Shown here piece after piece: positions 56,530 to 64,000 of a stretch of 64,000 nt of DNA (position 1 is its first letter; each line of letters opens with the position of its first letter). Position numbers and translations under genes: made by a program. Location: NCBI RefSeq assembly GCF_019551475.1, contig NZ_CP047159.1:2356001-2420000 (forward strand). The letters are read 5' to 3'. Origin of the DNA: Prevotella sp. Rep29. GTDB taxonomy: Bacteria; Bacteroidota; Bacteroidia; Bacteroidales; Bacteroidaceae. The notes beneath the pieces are model-generated. The model was not told where the DNA came from, did not search any database, and worked only from the letters and a program-made list of their open reading frames with translations.

Positions 56530-56595
56530 CGCTTAATTGGTTTCCGTCAGGGACCATCCCCCGAAAAACGGCAGAAATTGACAAAATTACTCGAT

Positions 56596-57333
56596 ATGGG
56601 CAAGAATCAAACTTCACAAATTCCTAACATCCTTCTGTCCGTGAAGGATGCCTCCGTTGCCATCTCTGTCAGCTCAAAGATGGTGCGACTGCTTATTGCC
56701 TCCGGCAGACTGAAAGCCGTCAACCTCGGCAAGCGGATGACACGCATCAGCCTACAGGAACTTACAGACTTTGCCCAAAGGCAAGGTGGTAATGTCGTGC
56801 TACCTTCTTCATCCCTTCCTTTTAATAATAACAAAAGGGAAAAGAAGAATAGTATAACTACTGCCAAGCCAGAGACGGGCAACGTGAACAAGAGAGCCAA
56901 GTGCCGCATGACACCAGCCAGTGAGAAAGCCCCTGAAGATGTTACTCACAAAACCCATTATACTATGGCAGAGGTAATGAGCAAGTTCAACATCAAGTAC
57001 GGTCGCCTGTATGAGATACGCAACCGCTATCAGTTGGCATCCGTTCATGCCTGGGGTACGACTGCCTTCAGGAAAAAGGATGTTGAGAAGGCTATTGCCA
57101 AGTACGATGAGGAACAAGGCAAGGCACAGCAGGAAGCATACTACACCTGCTTCGACATCATGCAGAAGTATGGTCTGGGTAAGACGCAAGTACGCCGTTT
57201 TGCCGAGACACACGGTGTCCGCATCAAGAAAACCAAAGGTGGCAGGGCTAATCTCTACCTCAAAGCGGACTGGGAAGCAGCCCGAAAGAATGCCGAGAAA
57301 ACGAGTGCCAGCACCAAGGCGAAACGGACATGA
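56596..57333 (+). CDS. Helix-turn-helix protein, excisionase-like
   Basis: A 245-residue protein, starting at the ATG at 56596 (MGKNQTSQIPNILLSVKDAS); an in-frame TTG at 56578 is the alternative. Two HTH-type motifs: residues about 15-55 (SVSSKMVRLLIASGRLKAVN) of the helix-turn-helix-17/excisionase kind, and 120-225 (AEVMSKFNIKYGRLYEIRNR; YGLGKTQVRRFAETHGVRIK). Linker is Lys-rich. Such proteins control excision and transfer of Bacteroides mobilizable elements. Confidence 0.75.
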   Translation: MGKNQTSQIPNILLSVKDASVAISVSSKMVRLLIASGRLKAVNLGKRMTRISLQELTDFAQRQGGNVVLPSSSLPFNNNKREKKNSITTAKPETGNVNKRAKCRMTPASEKAPEDVTHKTHYTMAEVMSKFNIKYGRLYEIRNRYQLASVHAWGTTAFRKKDVEKAIAKYDEEQGKAQQEAYYTCFDIMQKYGLGKTQVRRFAETHGVRIKKTKGGRANLYLKADWEAARKNAEKTSASTKAKRT

Positions 57334-57749
57334 AGCTGGATATGAGAATACAAATGTTGGTACTACTTGCAGCGATGGTTAGAACCAATCCTGCAATCCG
57401 AGGCTCAAAACGGCTGGTTTTAGACCGTTGTACCCCGATTGTAGCTTTGCTCTCTCTAACTTTGCAGTGCCGTCCGAAAAAGATGTACCCCTCCTTTGGA
57501 AGTGTCTTGAAGCCAATGGCAATAATAAATGCAGTGCAACTATCAGCCCCGTTTATAGTATGATTTTCGCAGCAATTTCATACTCAAACGCTAACTCAGG
57601 TTAAATATGATGCATTGAGGGTCAACATTTTAGGCGCAACCTAAACAAAGGGCGTAACTTTGCAATCGCTTGAAGTCCAGACCGCCCATGAAGGGCAGCA
57701 AAGGACAACCGAATATAGACAAATGTAATAACAATATAAAATAGCAGAT
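57334..57749. other. Gap before the integrase gene
   Basis: No gene recognised (a 77-codon frame at 57330-57563 lacks protein character). A -7-type TAACTTTG box at 57655-57662 lies 95 bases before the integrase ATG; another at 57457-57464 has no suitable -33 box. Confidence 0.45.
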
Positions 57750-58907
57750 ATGACGAATTTATGTACCAAGGTCACAGTGCGGAAGCGACCCATCAAGAAC
57801 GGGCAGACATCCCTTTATCTCGATTTCTACCCACCAATCCGCAACCCGAAGACTGGCCGTCTGTCACGACGCGAGTATCTAGGCTTATACATTTATTCCA
57901 ACCCTACTGAGAAGTTTCAGCAGGAGTACAACCGCAGTATCATGCAGAAGGCAGAGCTTATCAAGTGCCGCCGCACGGAGTCCATCATCAACGAGGAGTT
58001 CGGTTTCCTCGACCGCTCCAAAGGTCAGGAGAGCTTTCTTGACTACTTCAAGCAGTGTATGAACAAGACAACCAACAAGGCAAACTGGGAGGCTGCCTAC
58101 AAGCACTTCGTCAAATATTCGGGTGGCGAGTGTCGCTTCTGCGACCTCGATGTAGCGTATTGCCAGAAGTTTGTTGATTATCTTTTGTCGGCAGAGTGCT
58201 ATCATAACGGCAAGCCGATGATGCCCACCACCGCCAATAACCACCTCGTAAAGCTGAAAGCCGCCCTTCGTATGGCATACGATGACGGACATATCAAGGA
58301 GAACATAGCCAAGAAACTTGTCAAGGCTAAAGGACACGGCAACAAGCGGCAGTACCTGACCAAGGAGGAACTTGTTGCGCTGTCCAAGGCTGAGTGTAAG
58401 AGTGATGTGCTACGCCGTGCCGGACTGTTCTCCTGCCTTACGGGTCTTCGCCTGTCCGACTGCATCCTGCTCCAGTGGGAGAACATCAAGAAGTCGGGCG
58501 ATGGCGGCTGGGTGCTTGACATCACCACCAAGAAGACAAAGACCGATGCCATCCTGCCAATCAGCGAGGAGGCACTTGCCCTGTGCGGCGATCGTGGAGA
58601 GGGGCAGGTATTCAAGAAACTGACACCAAACCTGGTTGCCGCCCACCTCAAAGACTGGATAAAGGCTGCTGGCATCACCAAGCATATCACTTTTCACTGC
58701 TTCCGTCATACATTCGCCACCTTGCAACTGGCAGGAGGAACGGACATCTACACCGTAAGCAAGCTGCTTACCCACAGCAACCTTGCCACAACACAGGTGT
58801 ATGCAGAGGTGGTCAACGAACTGAAACGTGACGCATCAGAGCGCATTTCATTGAAGGATGATGCCAGTGAAAGTGCCACTACAGACAAAGAAACACTTGC
58901 TCATTGA
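57750..58907 (+). CDS. Tyrosine-type site-specific integrase
   Basis: A 385-residue recombinase: an N-terminal arm-binding domain, SAM-like core-binding domain (about 95-190), catalytic domain 200-360 with R234 (TGLRLSDC), H316 and R319 (HCFRHTFA), H342 (THSNLATTQ) and the nucleophile Y351 (QVYAEV). A complete Bacteroides-type integrase. It should insert and excise this element; its target appears to be the histidine-kinase gene. Confidence 0.93.
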   Translation: MTNLCTKVTVRKRPIKNGQTSLYLDFYPPIRNPKTGRLSRREYLGLYIYSNPTEKFQQEYNRSIMQKAELIKCRRTESIINEEFGFLDRSKGQESFLDYFKQCMNKTTNKANWEAAYKHFVKYSGGECRFCDLDVAYCQKFVDYLLSAECYHNGKPMMPTTANNHLVKLKAALRMAYDDGHIKENIAKKLVKAKGHGNKRQYLTKEELVALSKAECKSDVLRRAGLFSCLTGLRLSDCILLQWENIKKSGDGGWVLDITTKKTKTDAILPISEEALALCGDRGEGQVFKKLTPNLVAAHLKDWIKAAGITKHITFHCFRHTFATLQLAGGTDIYTVSKLLTHSNLATTQVYAEVVNELKRDASERISLKDDASESATTDKETLAH

Positions 58908-58941
58908 TATACCATTCATTTATCAACTTCAATTCAATCAC

Positions 58942-59352
58942 ATGGATAATGTAACAAACAATCTCTCGTTCGACCAGTTGCCCAAGGCAGTCGGTGAACT
59001 CCTGACCAAGGTGGACTATGTGATTAGCCGCCTTGACGAAAAAAAGGAAGCGGACGGTTCATCCCCAATCCAGGATGATGACCAGATGATGACGATGGAC
59101 GAAGCTTGTCAGTTCATTGGCAAGAAACGCTCCACGATGTACTCTCTCACCTCTGAGCGACGCATCCCATACCGCAAGCGTGGCAACAAGCTCTACTTCT
59201 TTAAGAAGGAACTCATTGAGTGGATCCAGAGCGGAGGGGCATACGACAAGCCTTATACCCTCTCCGAGCAGGAACAGGCAGAGTTTGATGCCCATCTGGA
59301 GCAAATGCGTGAGAAGAAACGGCACAAGCCAGCTGCCGTCCAGCAACAATGA
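58942..59352 (+). CDS. Excisionase-type helix-turn-helix protein
   Basis: A 136-residue protein starting at the ATG at 58942 (MDNVTNNLSFDQLPKAVGEL). Residues about 48-100 are an HTH_17 domain (MTMDEACQFIGKKRSTMYSL, RRIPYRKRGNKLYFFKKELI). The tail is Lys/Gln-rich. It follows the integrase by 34 bases, a typical place for an Xis-like protein. Confidence 0.8.
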   Translation: MDNVTNNLSFDQLPKAVGELLTKVDYVISRLDEKKEADGSSPIQDDDQMMTMDEACQFIGKKRSTMYSLTSERRIPYRKRGNKLYFFKKELIEWIQSGGAYDKPYTLSEQEQAEFDAHLEQMREKKRHKPAAVQQQ

Positions 59353-59412
59353 TTCTTACTTTCGGAGGTGGGACATGACAGTCCCACTTCCTCATTAAAA
59401 CCACTTGTCATT

Positions 59413-60231
59413 ATGCGATACGCCAATATCAGATACAGTACGCTTCTGAATGAAGCACAGTATGATTACCTGTCGGATGAATGCCAGGACATCAACCGTA
59501 TGAAGTGTTTCAAGACCTTCATCCGTCTGGCGGTCATGGAACAGACAACCGTGACCAAGACCCATTTCTCAGCTGTCCTACAGCCTGGGCAGTTCATGGC
59601 TTCAAAGGTCGAGCTTTCCCTGATGTGGGGTTGCAACCGAAAGACCGCCACCAGAATCATCAGGGAGTTCAATCAGATGGGTATTCTCCGTTCTGAACCG
59701 TCAAACCGCACGACCATCCACACACTGTTGTGCCTGTCAGTCTGGTTCACGGATCAGCGGACAATCAAGAATCCTTTCTTTGTCAGCAACCCTATGGTTA
59801 AACCCATTGAGAAACCGACAAGACAGACTAACCATGTCCCACCTAAAAGCAGTGCAGAAACAGTTGAAGTCTGCAAGCCGACACCAACAACAGATTCAGG
59901 TGGGAGATCTTCTGCCGATACAGGCAACGTGACTAAGGTCATATCGTCCGAATTTCTGGCTGAAGTGAAGAAGGAGCATTGCCTTACTCCTTCTCTTTCC
60001 CTACCATCTAATGATAATCTACGCGAGCGCGTGAGTCCAGTCTGTCAGTCTTCAAGCGAAACTGTTGCTGACAACCGCCATTATCCAACAAGCAGCAATC
60101 TCCAGTCTGATGGTATGCGAGAAGAGAACAAACAACCTACTGTCGTGGAAGAGGCACAGCAGCTTTCTTGCCATCAAGACGAGAGCTTGCTCCAAGAGGT
60201 ATCGACAGTAGGGAAAGAAATAGAGGCATGA
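59413..60231 (+). CDS. Element protein with winged helix
   Basis: A 272-residue protein from the ATG at 59413 (MRYANIRYSTLLNEAQYDYL). The first ~120 residues fold as a winged helix (KVELSLMWGCNRKTATRIIR, FNQMGILRSE) like those of plasmid replication or mobilization accessory proteins. The second half is Ser/Thr/Gln-rich and likely disordered. No exact family recognised. It precedes the oriT-like region. Confidence 0.65.
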   Translation: MRYANIRYSTLLNEAQYDYLSDECQDINRMKCFKTFIRLAVMEQTTVTKTHFSAVLQPGQFMASKVELSLMWGCNRKTATRIIREFNQMGILRSEPSNRTTIHTLLCLSVWFTDQRTIKNPFFVSNPMVKPIEKPTRQTNHVPPKSSAETVEVCKPTPTTDSGGRSSADTGNVTKVISSEFLAEVKKEHCLTPSLSLPSNDNLRERVSPVCQSSSETVADNRHYPTSSNLQSDGMREENKQPTVVEEAQQLSCHQDESLLQEVSTVGKEIEA

Positions 60232-60593
60232 GCACAGCGTGGCAGTCCGGGACGTGGTGCGGGGAGAAAAAGGCTTGCCTTGTTATAGCCCACTATAACT
60301 ACACGCTCCGCTTTCGTAGTTGTGGGCTCTTCCGAGGGACTCATGGCTTTGCCCTAAGAACCCACAAGGCGCTGCCCTTGACCCGTTCAGGGCGCTGCCC
60401 CGAAACCTCGCTCATGAGTTTCACCCCTGAGAACCCGGACCAAAGAGTGACCTTCTCTCTGGACGCTCCGCTCAGTGGCATCTGCCCCCAAGACCCCTGA
60501 GCAGGAAGTGACTCTCTCCCTGCGCCCTCCAATCAAGGCTCCGCCCCGATACCCCGATGACCAATTATACAGCAAATCCACAAAAGCAGAAAT
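60232..60593. other. oriT-like region
   Basis: A GC-rich, non-coding 360 bases directly upstream of the relaxase gene. It holds an inverted repeat GTTATAG-CCCA-CTATAAC (60282-60299). On the minus strand this reads GTTATAGTGGGCTATAAC, similar in layout and sequence to the hairpin around the nick site (TAGTGTG/TTA) of the pMV158/MobV group. Other repeats: GGCGCTGCCC twice. Assignment as an origin of transfer is by position and structure. Confidence 0.6.
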
Positions 60594-61922
60594 ATGGCAA
60601 CAACAGCAAAAGCATCCGAGCACATCAAGCCGTGCAACATCTCCCAGAGTGAGCGGCACAACAGGAGGGACGCAGACTACATCGCATCCCTCAATCCTGC
60701 CATGCTTTACATCCGCAGAGACCTGGCCCATCTGAATGAAGTGTATGTCGCACCTGACATGGAGGGTGTCAGTCTTCAGCAGCACTATGACGACATCCGT
60801 ATCATGGTGAAGCAGAAGACTGGCAGGGCGATGCAGGAGAAGGACGTGAAGTTTACCGACAAGAAAGGCAAGCAGCGTGTCCGTCAGGGGTGCAGCCCCA
60901 TCCGTGAAGGTGTTGTGAACATCAAGCCCGACACGACGATGGAAGACCTTTTGCGCTATGCCGAAAGAGTGCATGAGAGGTGGGGCATCAGAGCCTTACA
61001 GATACACATCCATAAGGATGAGGGGCATTATGAGGACACTAACGACCCCGCATCGTGGGAACCGAACTACCATGCTCATATCATCTGGGACTGGATGAAC
61101 CACGACACGGGCAAGTCCTTCAAGTTGAATGCTGAGGACATGTCTGCCATCCAAGATTTGGTAGCTGAGACATTGGACATGCAGCGAGGGCAGAAGAAGT
61201 CTGAGACAGGAATTGACCATCTGGAACGGAACGACTTCATCATCCAGAAGCAGGAGAACAAGAAGAAGCAGCTCCAGGAAGAGGCAAAGAAAGCCGCCGC
61301 CGAGAAGGAAGAAGCGGATGCAGAGGTCGAGGCGGCGAAAACGGAAGTGGCAGACTTGTGGAAGGAACACGACTATCTGACAAGTGCCAACCGCACGAAA
61401 GCAGAGCGCAGCAACCGGCTCGACCTTGACATCAGAACCAAGACGAACCGCTCCCAATCTCTTGATTGTACTATTGAAGCAAAAAAACAGGAGGTGGGTA
61501 AACTGTCAGCGAAAGCCGACGAGAAGCTGCGGGACTTCTACACCATTAAGGAGCGTGGCAACTGGCAAGACCCGATGTTCTTTGCCATGTCTGCCTATAT
61601 CTACCGCATTGACGAGGGTTTGCAATTCTGCATCAAAGCCATCCAAGACTTTGCCTATTCGGGCTTCGGAGGTCGTGGTGGCAAGCATGGTGACATCTTC
61701 AGGGACAATGAGTCATACGCCATCATGCACTACATGAAGATGTTTGCCGAACTGGCAAGTGCCACCTTGAAGCAGGTGGCAGACTGGTTTGTATGGCTGG
61801 CAAGCACCTTGGGCAGGTTCAATGCCAACGAACTCAGACGTGCCGACCATGAAGTCCACGACATTGCCGATGGCAGATATGATGGGCGAATACAGAAGTT
61901 CCAGCAAGGGATATCGAGATAG
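60594..61922 (+). CDS. MobV-family relaxase
   Basis: A 442-residue mobilization protein (Mob/Pre). Motif I is SERHNRR with His22, the same number as the nucleophile His22 of MobM of pMV158 (KHNER). Motif III is IHIHKDEGH..PNYHAH, with H138, H140, D142, E143, H160 and H162, the metal site. Residues about 205-320 are a long charged coiled coil. The C-terminal ~100 residues have a conserved hydrophobic end (ASATLKQVADWFVWLASTLG). It should nick oriT and pilot the strand in transfer by a helper conjugation system. Confidence 0.9.
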   Translation: MATTAKASEHIKPCNISQSERHNRRDADYIASLNPAMLYIRRDLAHLNEVYVAPDMEGVSLQQHYDDIRIMVKQKTGRAMQEKDVKFTDKKGKQRVRQGCSPIREGVVNIKPDTTMEDLLRYAERVHERWGIRALQIHIHKDEGHYEDTNDPASWEPNYHAHIIWDWMNHDTGKSFKLNAEDMSAIQDLVAETLDMQRGQKKSETGIDHLERNDFIIQKQENKKKQLQEEAKKAAAEKEEADAEVEAAKTEVADLWKEHDYLTSANRTKAERSNRLDLDIRTKTNRSQSLDCTIEAKKQEVGKLSAKADEKLRDFYTIKERGNWQDPMFFAMSAYIYRIDEGLQFCIKAIQDFAYSGFGGRGGKHGDIFRDNESYAIMHYMKMFAELASATLKQVADWFVWLASTLGRFNANELRRADHEVHDIADGRYDGRIQKFQQGISR

Positions 61923-61979
61923 GCCGCTGCTATATGATATAGCAGTCCGATAAATTGGAATTCACAATTCTGATATACT

Positions 61980-62729
61980 TCAGATGTAGGTTGCCGTTTC
62001 TAAAGCAATATAAAGTTTGTTTAAACTATGGTTGGCATTGTTCAAGCCTTTGGCTTCATATCCATTTGTATCCAAAATGTCACCTGCTTCAAAAAAAGCA
62101 TACAACTTCAAATTGTAGAAGTCGCACACAGATTGAACTCCAGCCAATTCCATTTCTACAGCGATGCACCCTTCTTCCATACGTTTGCGTACAAGTCCTT
62201 TTGTTTCTCTGATCATCGAATCTGTCGTCCATATTTTACCTGTAATATATGGTACAGATAATTTGTCGAAAATTATGGAAAGTTCCTTGCTTGCGGCTAT
62301 ATCAATATAGTCGGATGGTGCTGCAAAATAATATGAACACCCGTCCCCTCTGTAACTTTGTGTCGGTATGATAAATCTACCTTGTGTGGTTGTACGGTCA
62401 AGACTGCCACAGGAACCGAACATAATGAACTTTGATGCTCCAGTTAGCCAGCTTGCAAGATGACATTGAGAGGATGCTACTGCTGAACCTATTCCTGACA
62501 GGTAGAAAGTTATCGTAACTCCTTTATAAGTTGTTTTATAGATATGCGTGTCGCCATTGCAAGCCGACATAGTTGCAATAATTTCAGATTCGTAGGAATC
62601 AAGTAAATGCCGATGAATTTCCTTCGAGAATATTATCAGGCATATATCTGCAAAATCTCCACGTCTGCCGTAGAAATCAAACAGATTGATCATTGGTTCA
62701 GTTTCAATATCATAACTATCAGTAATCAT
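61980..62729 (-). CDS. Phosphorylase-superfamily protein
   Basis: A 249-residue protein of the purine/uridine phosphorylase fold (PNP_UDP): the core GIGSAVASSQCHLASWLTGA, then SKFIMFGSCGSLDRTTTQGR and VEMELAGVQSVCDFYNLKLY. It could cleave a nucleoside. Third gene of the minus-strand cargo block, 11 bases after the nucleotidyltransferase gene. In other resistance cassettes such phosphorylase-like genes appear as passengers of unknown role. Confidence 0.8.
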   Translation of the reverse strand: MITDSYDIETEPMINLFDFYGRRGDFADICLIIFSKEIHRHLLDSYESEIIATMSACNGDTHIYKTTYKGVTITFYLSGIGSAVASSQCHLASWLTGASKFIMFGSCGSLDRTTTQGRFIIPTQSYRGDGCSYYFAAPSDYIDIAASKELSIIFDKLSVPYITGKIWTTDSMIRETKGLVRKRMEEGCIAVEMELAGVQSVCDFYNLKLYAFFEAGDILDTNGYEAKGLNNANHSLNKLYIALETATYI

Positions 62730-62740
62730 AGCATATTGAA

Positions 62741-63241
62741 TCAGATGTGAGTTTTATATTGCTCCGGTATCTCAAGATTGAAAGTTCTGCATAACAACAG
62801 AACATCGTGGACATCATTTTCATCGTATTCATATCCAAGATGGAACTGTACCTGTGCCTCCGGGTTTATGCAGAACACCTCAATATTCCCGATTTTTCCT
62901 TTACCTGAGAAAGTTTCGCTTGGGAAAGTGTATCCGTCATATAGAATTCCATCTTCGACATATTCGAAACAATGCAGATCGATTATTCTTCCGTTGTCAT
63001 CTTTCCAGACAGTATGGCTGTCGGTCGTATAGTCCATTATAACTTCTCTGTATCCCTTCCCTGTAATCACGGATATGGTTATACAGTAGTCTTTCTTCTC
63101 TACGAACAGATCGATGTCGTTATGTATTCTTGTTTCTCTGCCTATAAGTGCATCGACACCCCAACCGCCGTCCAAAAATACCTTTACAGATGCTTCAGAC
63201 AGCATTTCAAGAATCTCACATACATCAAAACAAGTTACCAT
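62741..63241 (-). CDS. Lincosamide-nucleotidyltransferase-like protein
   Basis: A 166-residue nucleotidyltransferase. FLDGGWGVDALIGRETRIHN followed by DIDLFV holds the NTase pair D42 and D44, the pattern of the Lnu(A)/LinA family that adenylates lincomycin and clindamycin. Later motifs (VWKDDNGRIIDLHCFEY; FHLGYEYDENDVHDVLLL) also fit. It should confer lincosamide resistance, but I cannot name the allele. It lies 11 bases after the Vat-like gene. Confidence 0.82.
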   Translation of the reverse strand: MVTCFDVCEILEMLSEASVKVFLDGGWGVDALIGRETRIHNDIDLFVEKKDYCITISVITGKGYREVIMDYTTDSHTVWKDDNGRIIDLHCFEYVEDGILYDGYTFPSETFSGKGKIGNIEVFCINPEAQVQFHLGYEYDENDVHDVLLLCRTFNLEIPEQYKTHI

Positions 63242-63252
63242 AAAATTCGAAT

Positions 63253-63894
63253 TTATAGGTTTCTGATCAATGATAAATCACCACTTGACAAAGCTTTGAA
63301 ATTGCGCTCAATTTTCTCAATGTCCCAATCCCACCATTTCAGTTGCAGCAGAAAGGCGATGAATTCGTCATCAAAACGCATCCTGACCACTCGGCAGGGA
63401 TTTCCCACGGCAACAGCGTATGGAGGAATGTCTGAGGCAACAACAGAGTTGGCTCCGATAATTGCACCGTCGCCTATATGAACGCCTGGCATGATGGTAA
63501 CATGCTGGCCAATCCAGACATCATTGCCCACAACGGTATCACCCTTCAGAGGCAATTCATCTTTCACTGGAGCAATGGCACTTCCCCAGTCACCACCAAT
63601 GACATAAAACGGATAGGTTGTCACACCGTCCATCCTATGATTGGCTCCATTCATGACAAACTCCACACCCTTGGCAATAGCGCAGAATTTGCCAATAATC
63701 AGCCGGTCACCTATGAAGTCGTAGAAATGAGTGACATGCTTCTCAAACTGGTCAGCACCATCCACATCATCGTAGTAGGTATAGTCGCCGATGATGATAC
63801 GCGGGTTCTTCACCACGTTCTTGATGAAGCAGAGGCTTGGAATCTTCGGATTCGGAAAAGCCTCATTGGGGTTGGGTCTATTATTGATTTCCAT
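63253..63894 (-). CDS. Vat-family streptogramin A acetyltransferase
   Basis: A 213-residue left-handed beta-helix acetyltransferase. The xenobiotic-acetyltransferase signature is [20 protein letters not shown] with the catalytic His86, followed by [20 protein letters not shown] and [26 protein letters not shown]. It should acetylate group A streptogramins with acetyl-CoA. It sits in the minus-strand cargo block, upstream of the Lnu-like gene. Confidence 0.85.
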   Translation of the reverse strand: MEINNRPNPNEAFPNPKIPSLCFIKNVVKNPRIIIGDYTYYDDVDGADQFEKHVTHFYDFIGDRLIIGKFCAIAKGVEFVMNGANHRMDGVTTYPFYVIGGDWGSAIAPVKDELPLKGDTVVGNDVWIGQHVTIMPGVHIGDGAIIGANSVVASDIPPYAVAVGNPCRVVRMRFDDEFIAFLLQLKWWDWDIEKIERNFKALSSGDLSLIRNL

Positions 63895-63921
63895 AAATTC
63901 CGATTTATCTGTCTTTTTATA

Positions 63922-64000
63922 TCAAGCAATTGGTGTATTCCATAATGGCTCAGCCTCCCAACCACGAGGAAAGCCCATCGCATTGATGTCAATGGACGGG
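63922..64000 (-). CDS. C-terminal end of a further cargo gene
   Basis: The frame enters from the right edge and stops at 63922; the last 25 residues end DINAMGFPRGWEAEPLWNTP, then IA. The M-GFP-x-x-W...PLW pattern resembles the C-terminus of Abi_2-type (abortive-infection-like) proteins, but with so little sequence this is only a hint. It lies 27 bases upstream of the Vat-like gene. Confidence 0.4.
   Translation of the reverse strand, partial: PSIDINAMGFPRGWEAEPLWNTPIA

Larger units (their letters stand above)
56309..64000 (+). mobile_element. Integrated mobilizable element, left end and body
   Basis: Starts at the abrupt change in the histidine kinase (about 56309) and runs off the window. 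Contents in order: arm-type repeats, HTH protein, tyrosine integrase, excisionase-like protein, replication/mobilization-type winged-helix protein, oriT-like region, MobV relaxase, then minus-strand cargo (phosphorylase, lincosamide- and streptogramin-resistance-like genes). No conjugation (tra) genes are seen, so it would depend on a helper element, like the NBU group of Bacteroides. Confidence 0.85.

Noticed and set aside
60387..60974. 195-codon frame on the minus strand over the oriT-like region
   Set aside because: It is antisense to the relaxase start and crosses non-coding GC-rich repeats.

Overview
The window looks like a chromosomal segment of a member of the Bacteroidales, most likely Prevotella in the broad sense. 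The evidence is Bacteroidota-type promoters (TTTG, about 19-20 bases, TAnnTTTG), fused KorA/KorB 2-oxoacid:ferredoxin oxidoreductase, a TGS-like/uridine-kinase fusion, DUF3316, FKBP lipoproteins and a NBU-like mobilizable element. Protein identities come from reading motifs and domain order by eye; no database search was possible.

Layout. 1-6.3 kb: a leucine-rich-repeat surface protein, a repeat-rich gap, L-threonine dehydrogenase (tdh) and a secreted aspartic protease with a PDZ domain. 6.3-11.8 kb: a four-gene signalling operon on the minus strand (NMT1/THI5-type binding protein, dCache-HAMP-SpoIIE-HATPase protein, SLC13-type permease with TrkA_C domains, STAS protein). 12.4-19.1 kb: korAB, a nucleoside kinase and a Na/Pi cotransporter. 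19.8-25.9 kb: four consecutive FKBP isomerase genes, a sirtuin, a secreted hypothetical and dapF. 25.9-28.6 kb: a strikingly AT-rich island of small lipoproteins, a putative zincin and a barstar-type inhibitor, with three copies of one signal-peptide-coding segment. 28.7-39.9 kb: a secreted GH2 beta-galactosidase, a Kef-type antiporter, lolD, cvfB, tcdA, a Crp/Fnr regulator, hcp and a cupin. 39.9-53.5 kb: asnS, rluB, purB, pepD, hypotheticals, tRNA-Leu(UAG), an S41 protease, a DUF3316 protein and parC. 53.8-56.3 kb: a carbohydrate-binding beta-helix lipoprotein followed by a LytS-type histidine kinase gene cut at its NPHFLM motif. 56.3-64 kb: the inserted element, with excisionase-like proteins, a tyrosine integrase, a MobV relaxase and a probable oriT, then a minus-strand cargo block (phosphorylase, lincosamide-nucleotidyltransferase-like, Vat-like acetyltransferase and the end of another gene). 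The right end of the element lies outside the window.

The gaps between genes are rich in dispersed repeats. The most striking is a ~215-bp element present four times (11954, 19210, 32038, 47929). Each copy carries four 22-bp units built on a 15-bp odd-centred palindrome. In one copy both arms of the palindrome have changed together (GTT/AAC to GTG/CAC), so pairing is kept. A second family is a short GC-rich palindrome with a variable loop, and a third is a C/G-rich repeat packed into 47.8-48.5 kb.

Functional links: the hcp and cupin promoters face each other across a 0.2-kb gap. Each has a GTAAC-type dyad at the same distance (36.5 bases) from the end of its -7 box, which places it at about -41.5. 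This is typical of class II activation by a Crp/Fnr protein, and such a gene lies 0.1 kb beyond hcp. The minus-strand signalling operon contains the phosphatase, kinase and antagonist parts of a partner-switching system but no sigma factor.
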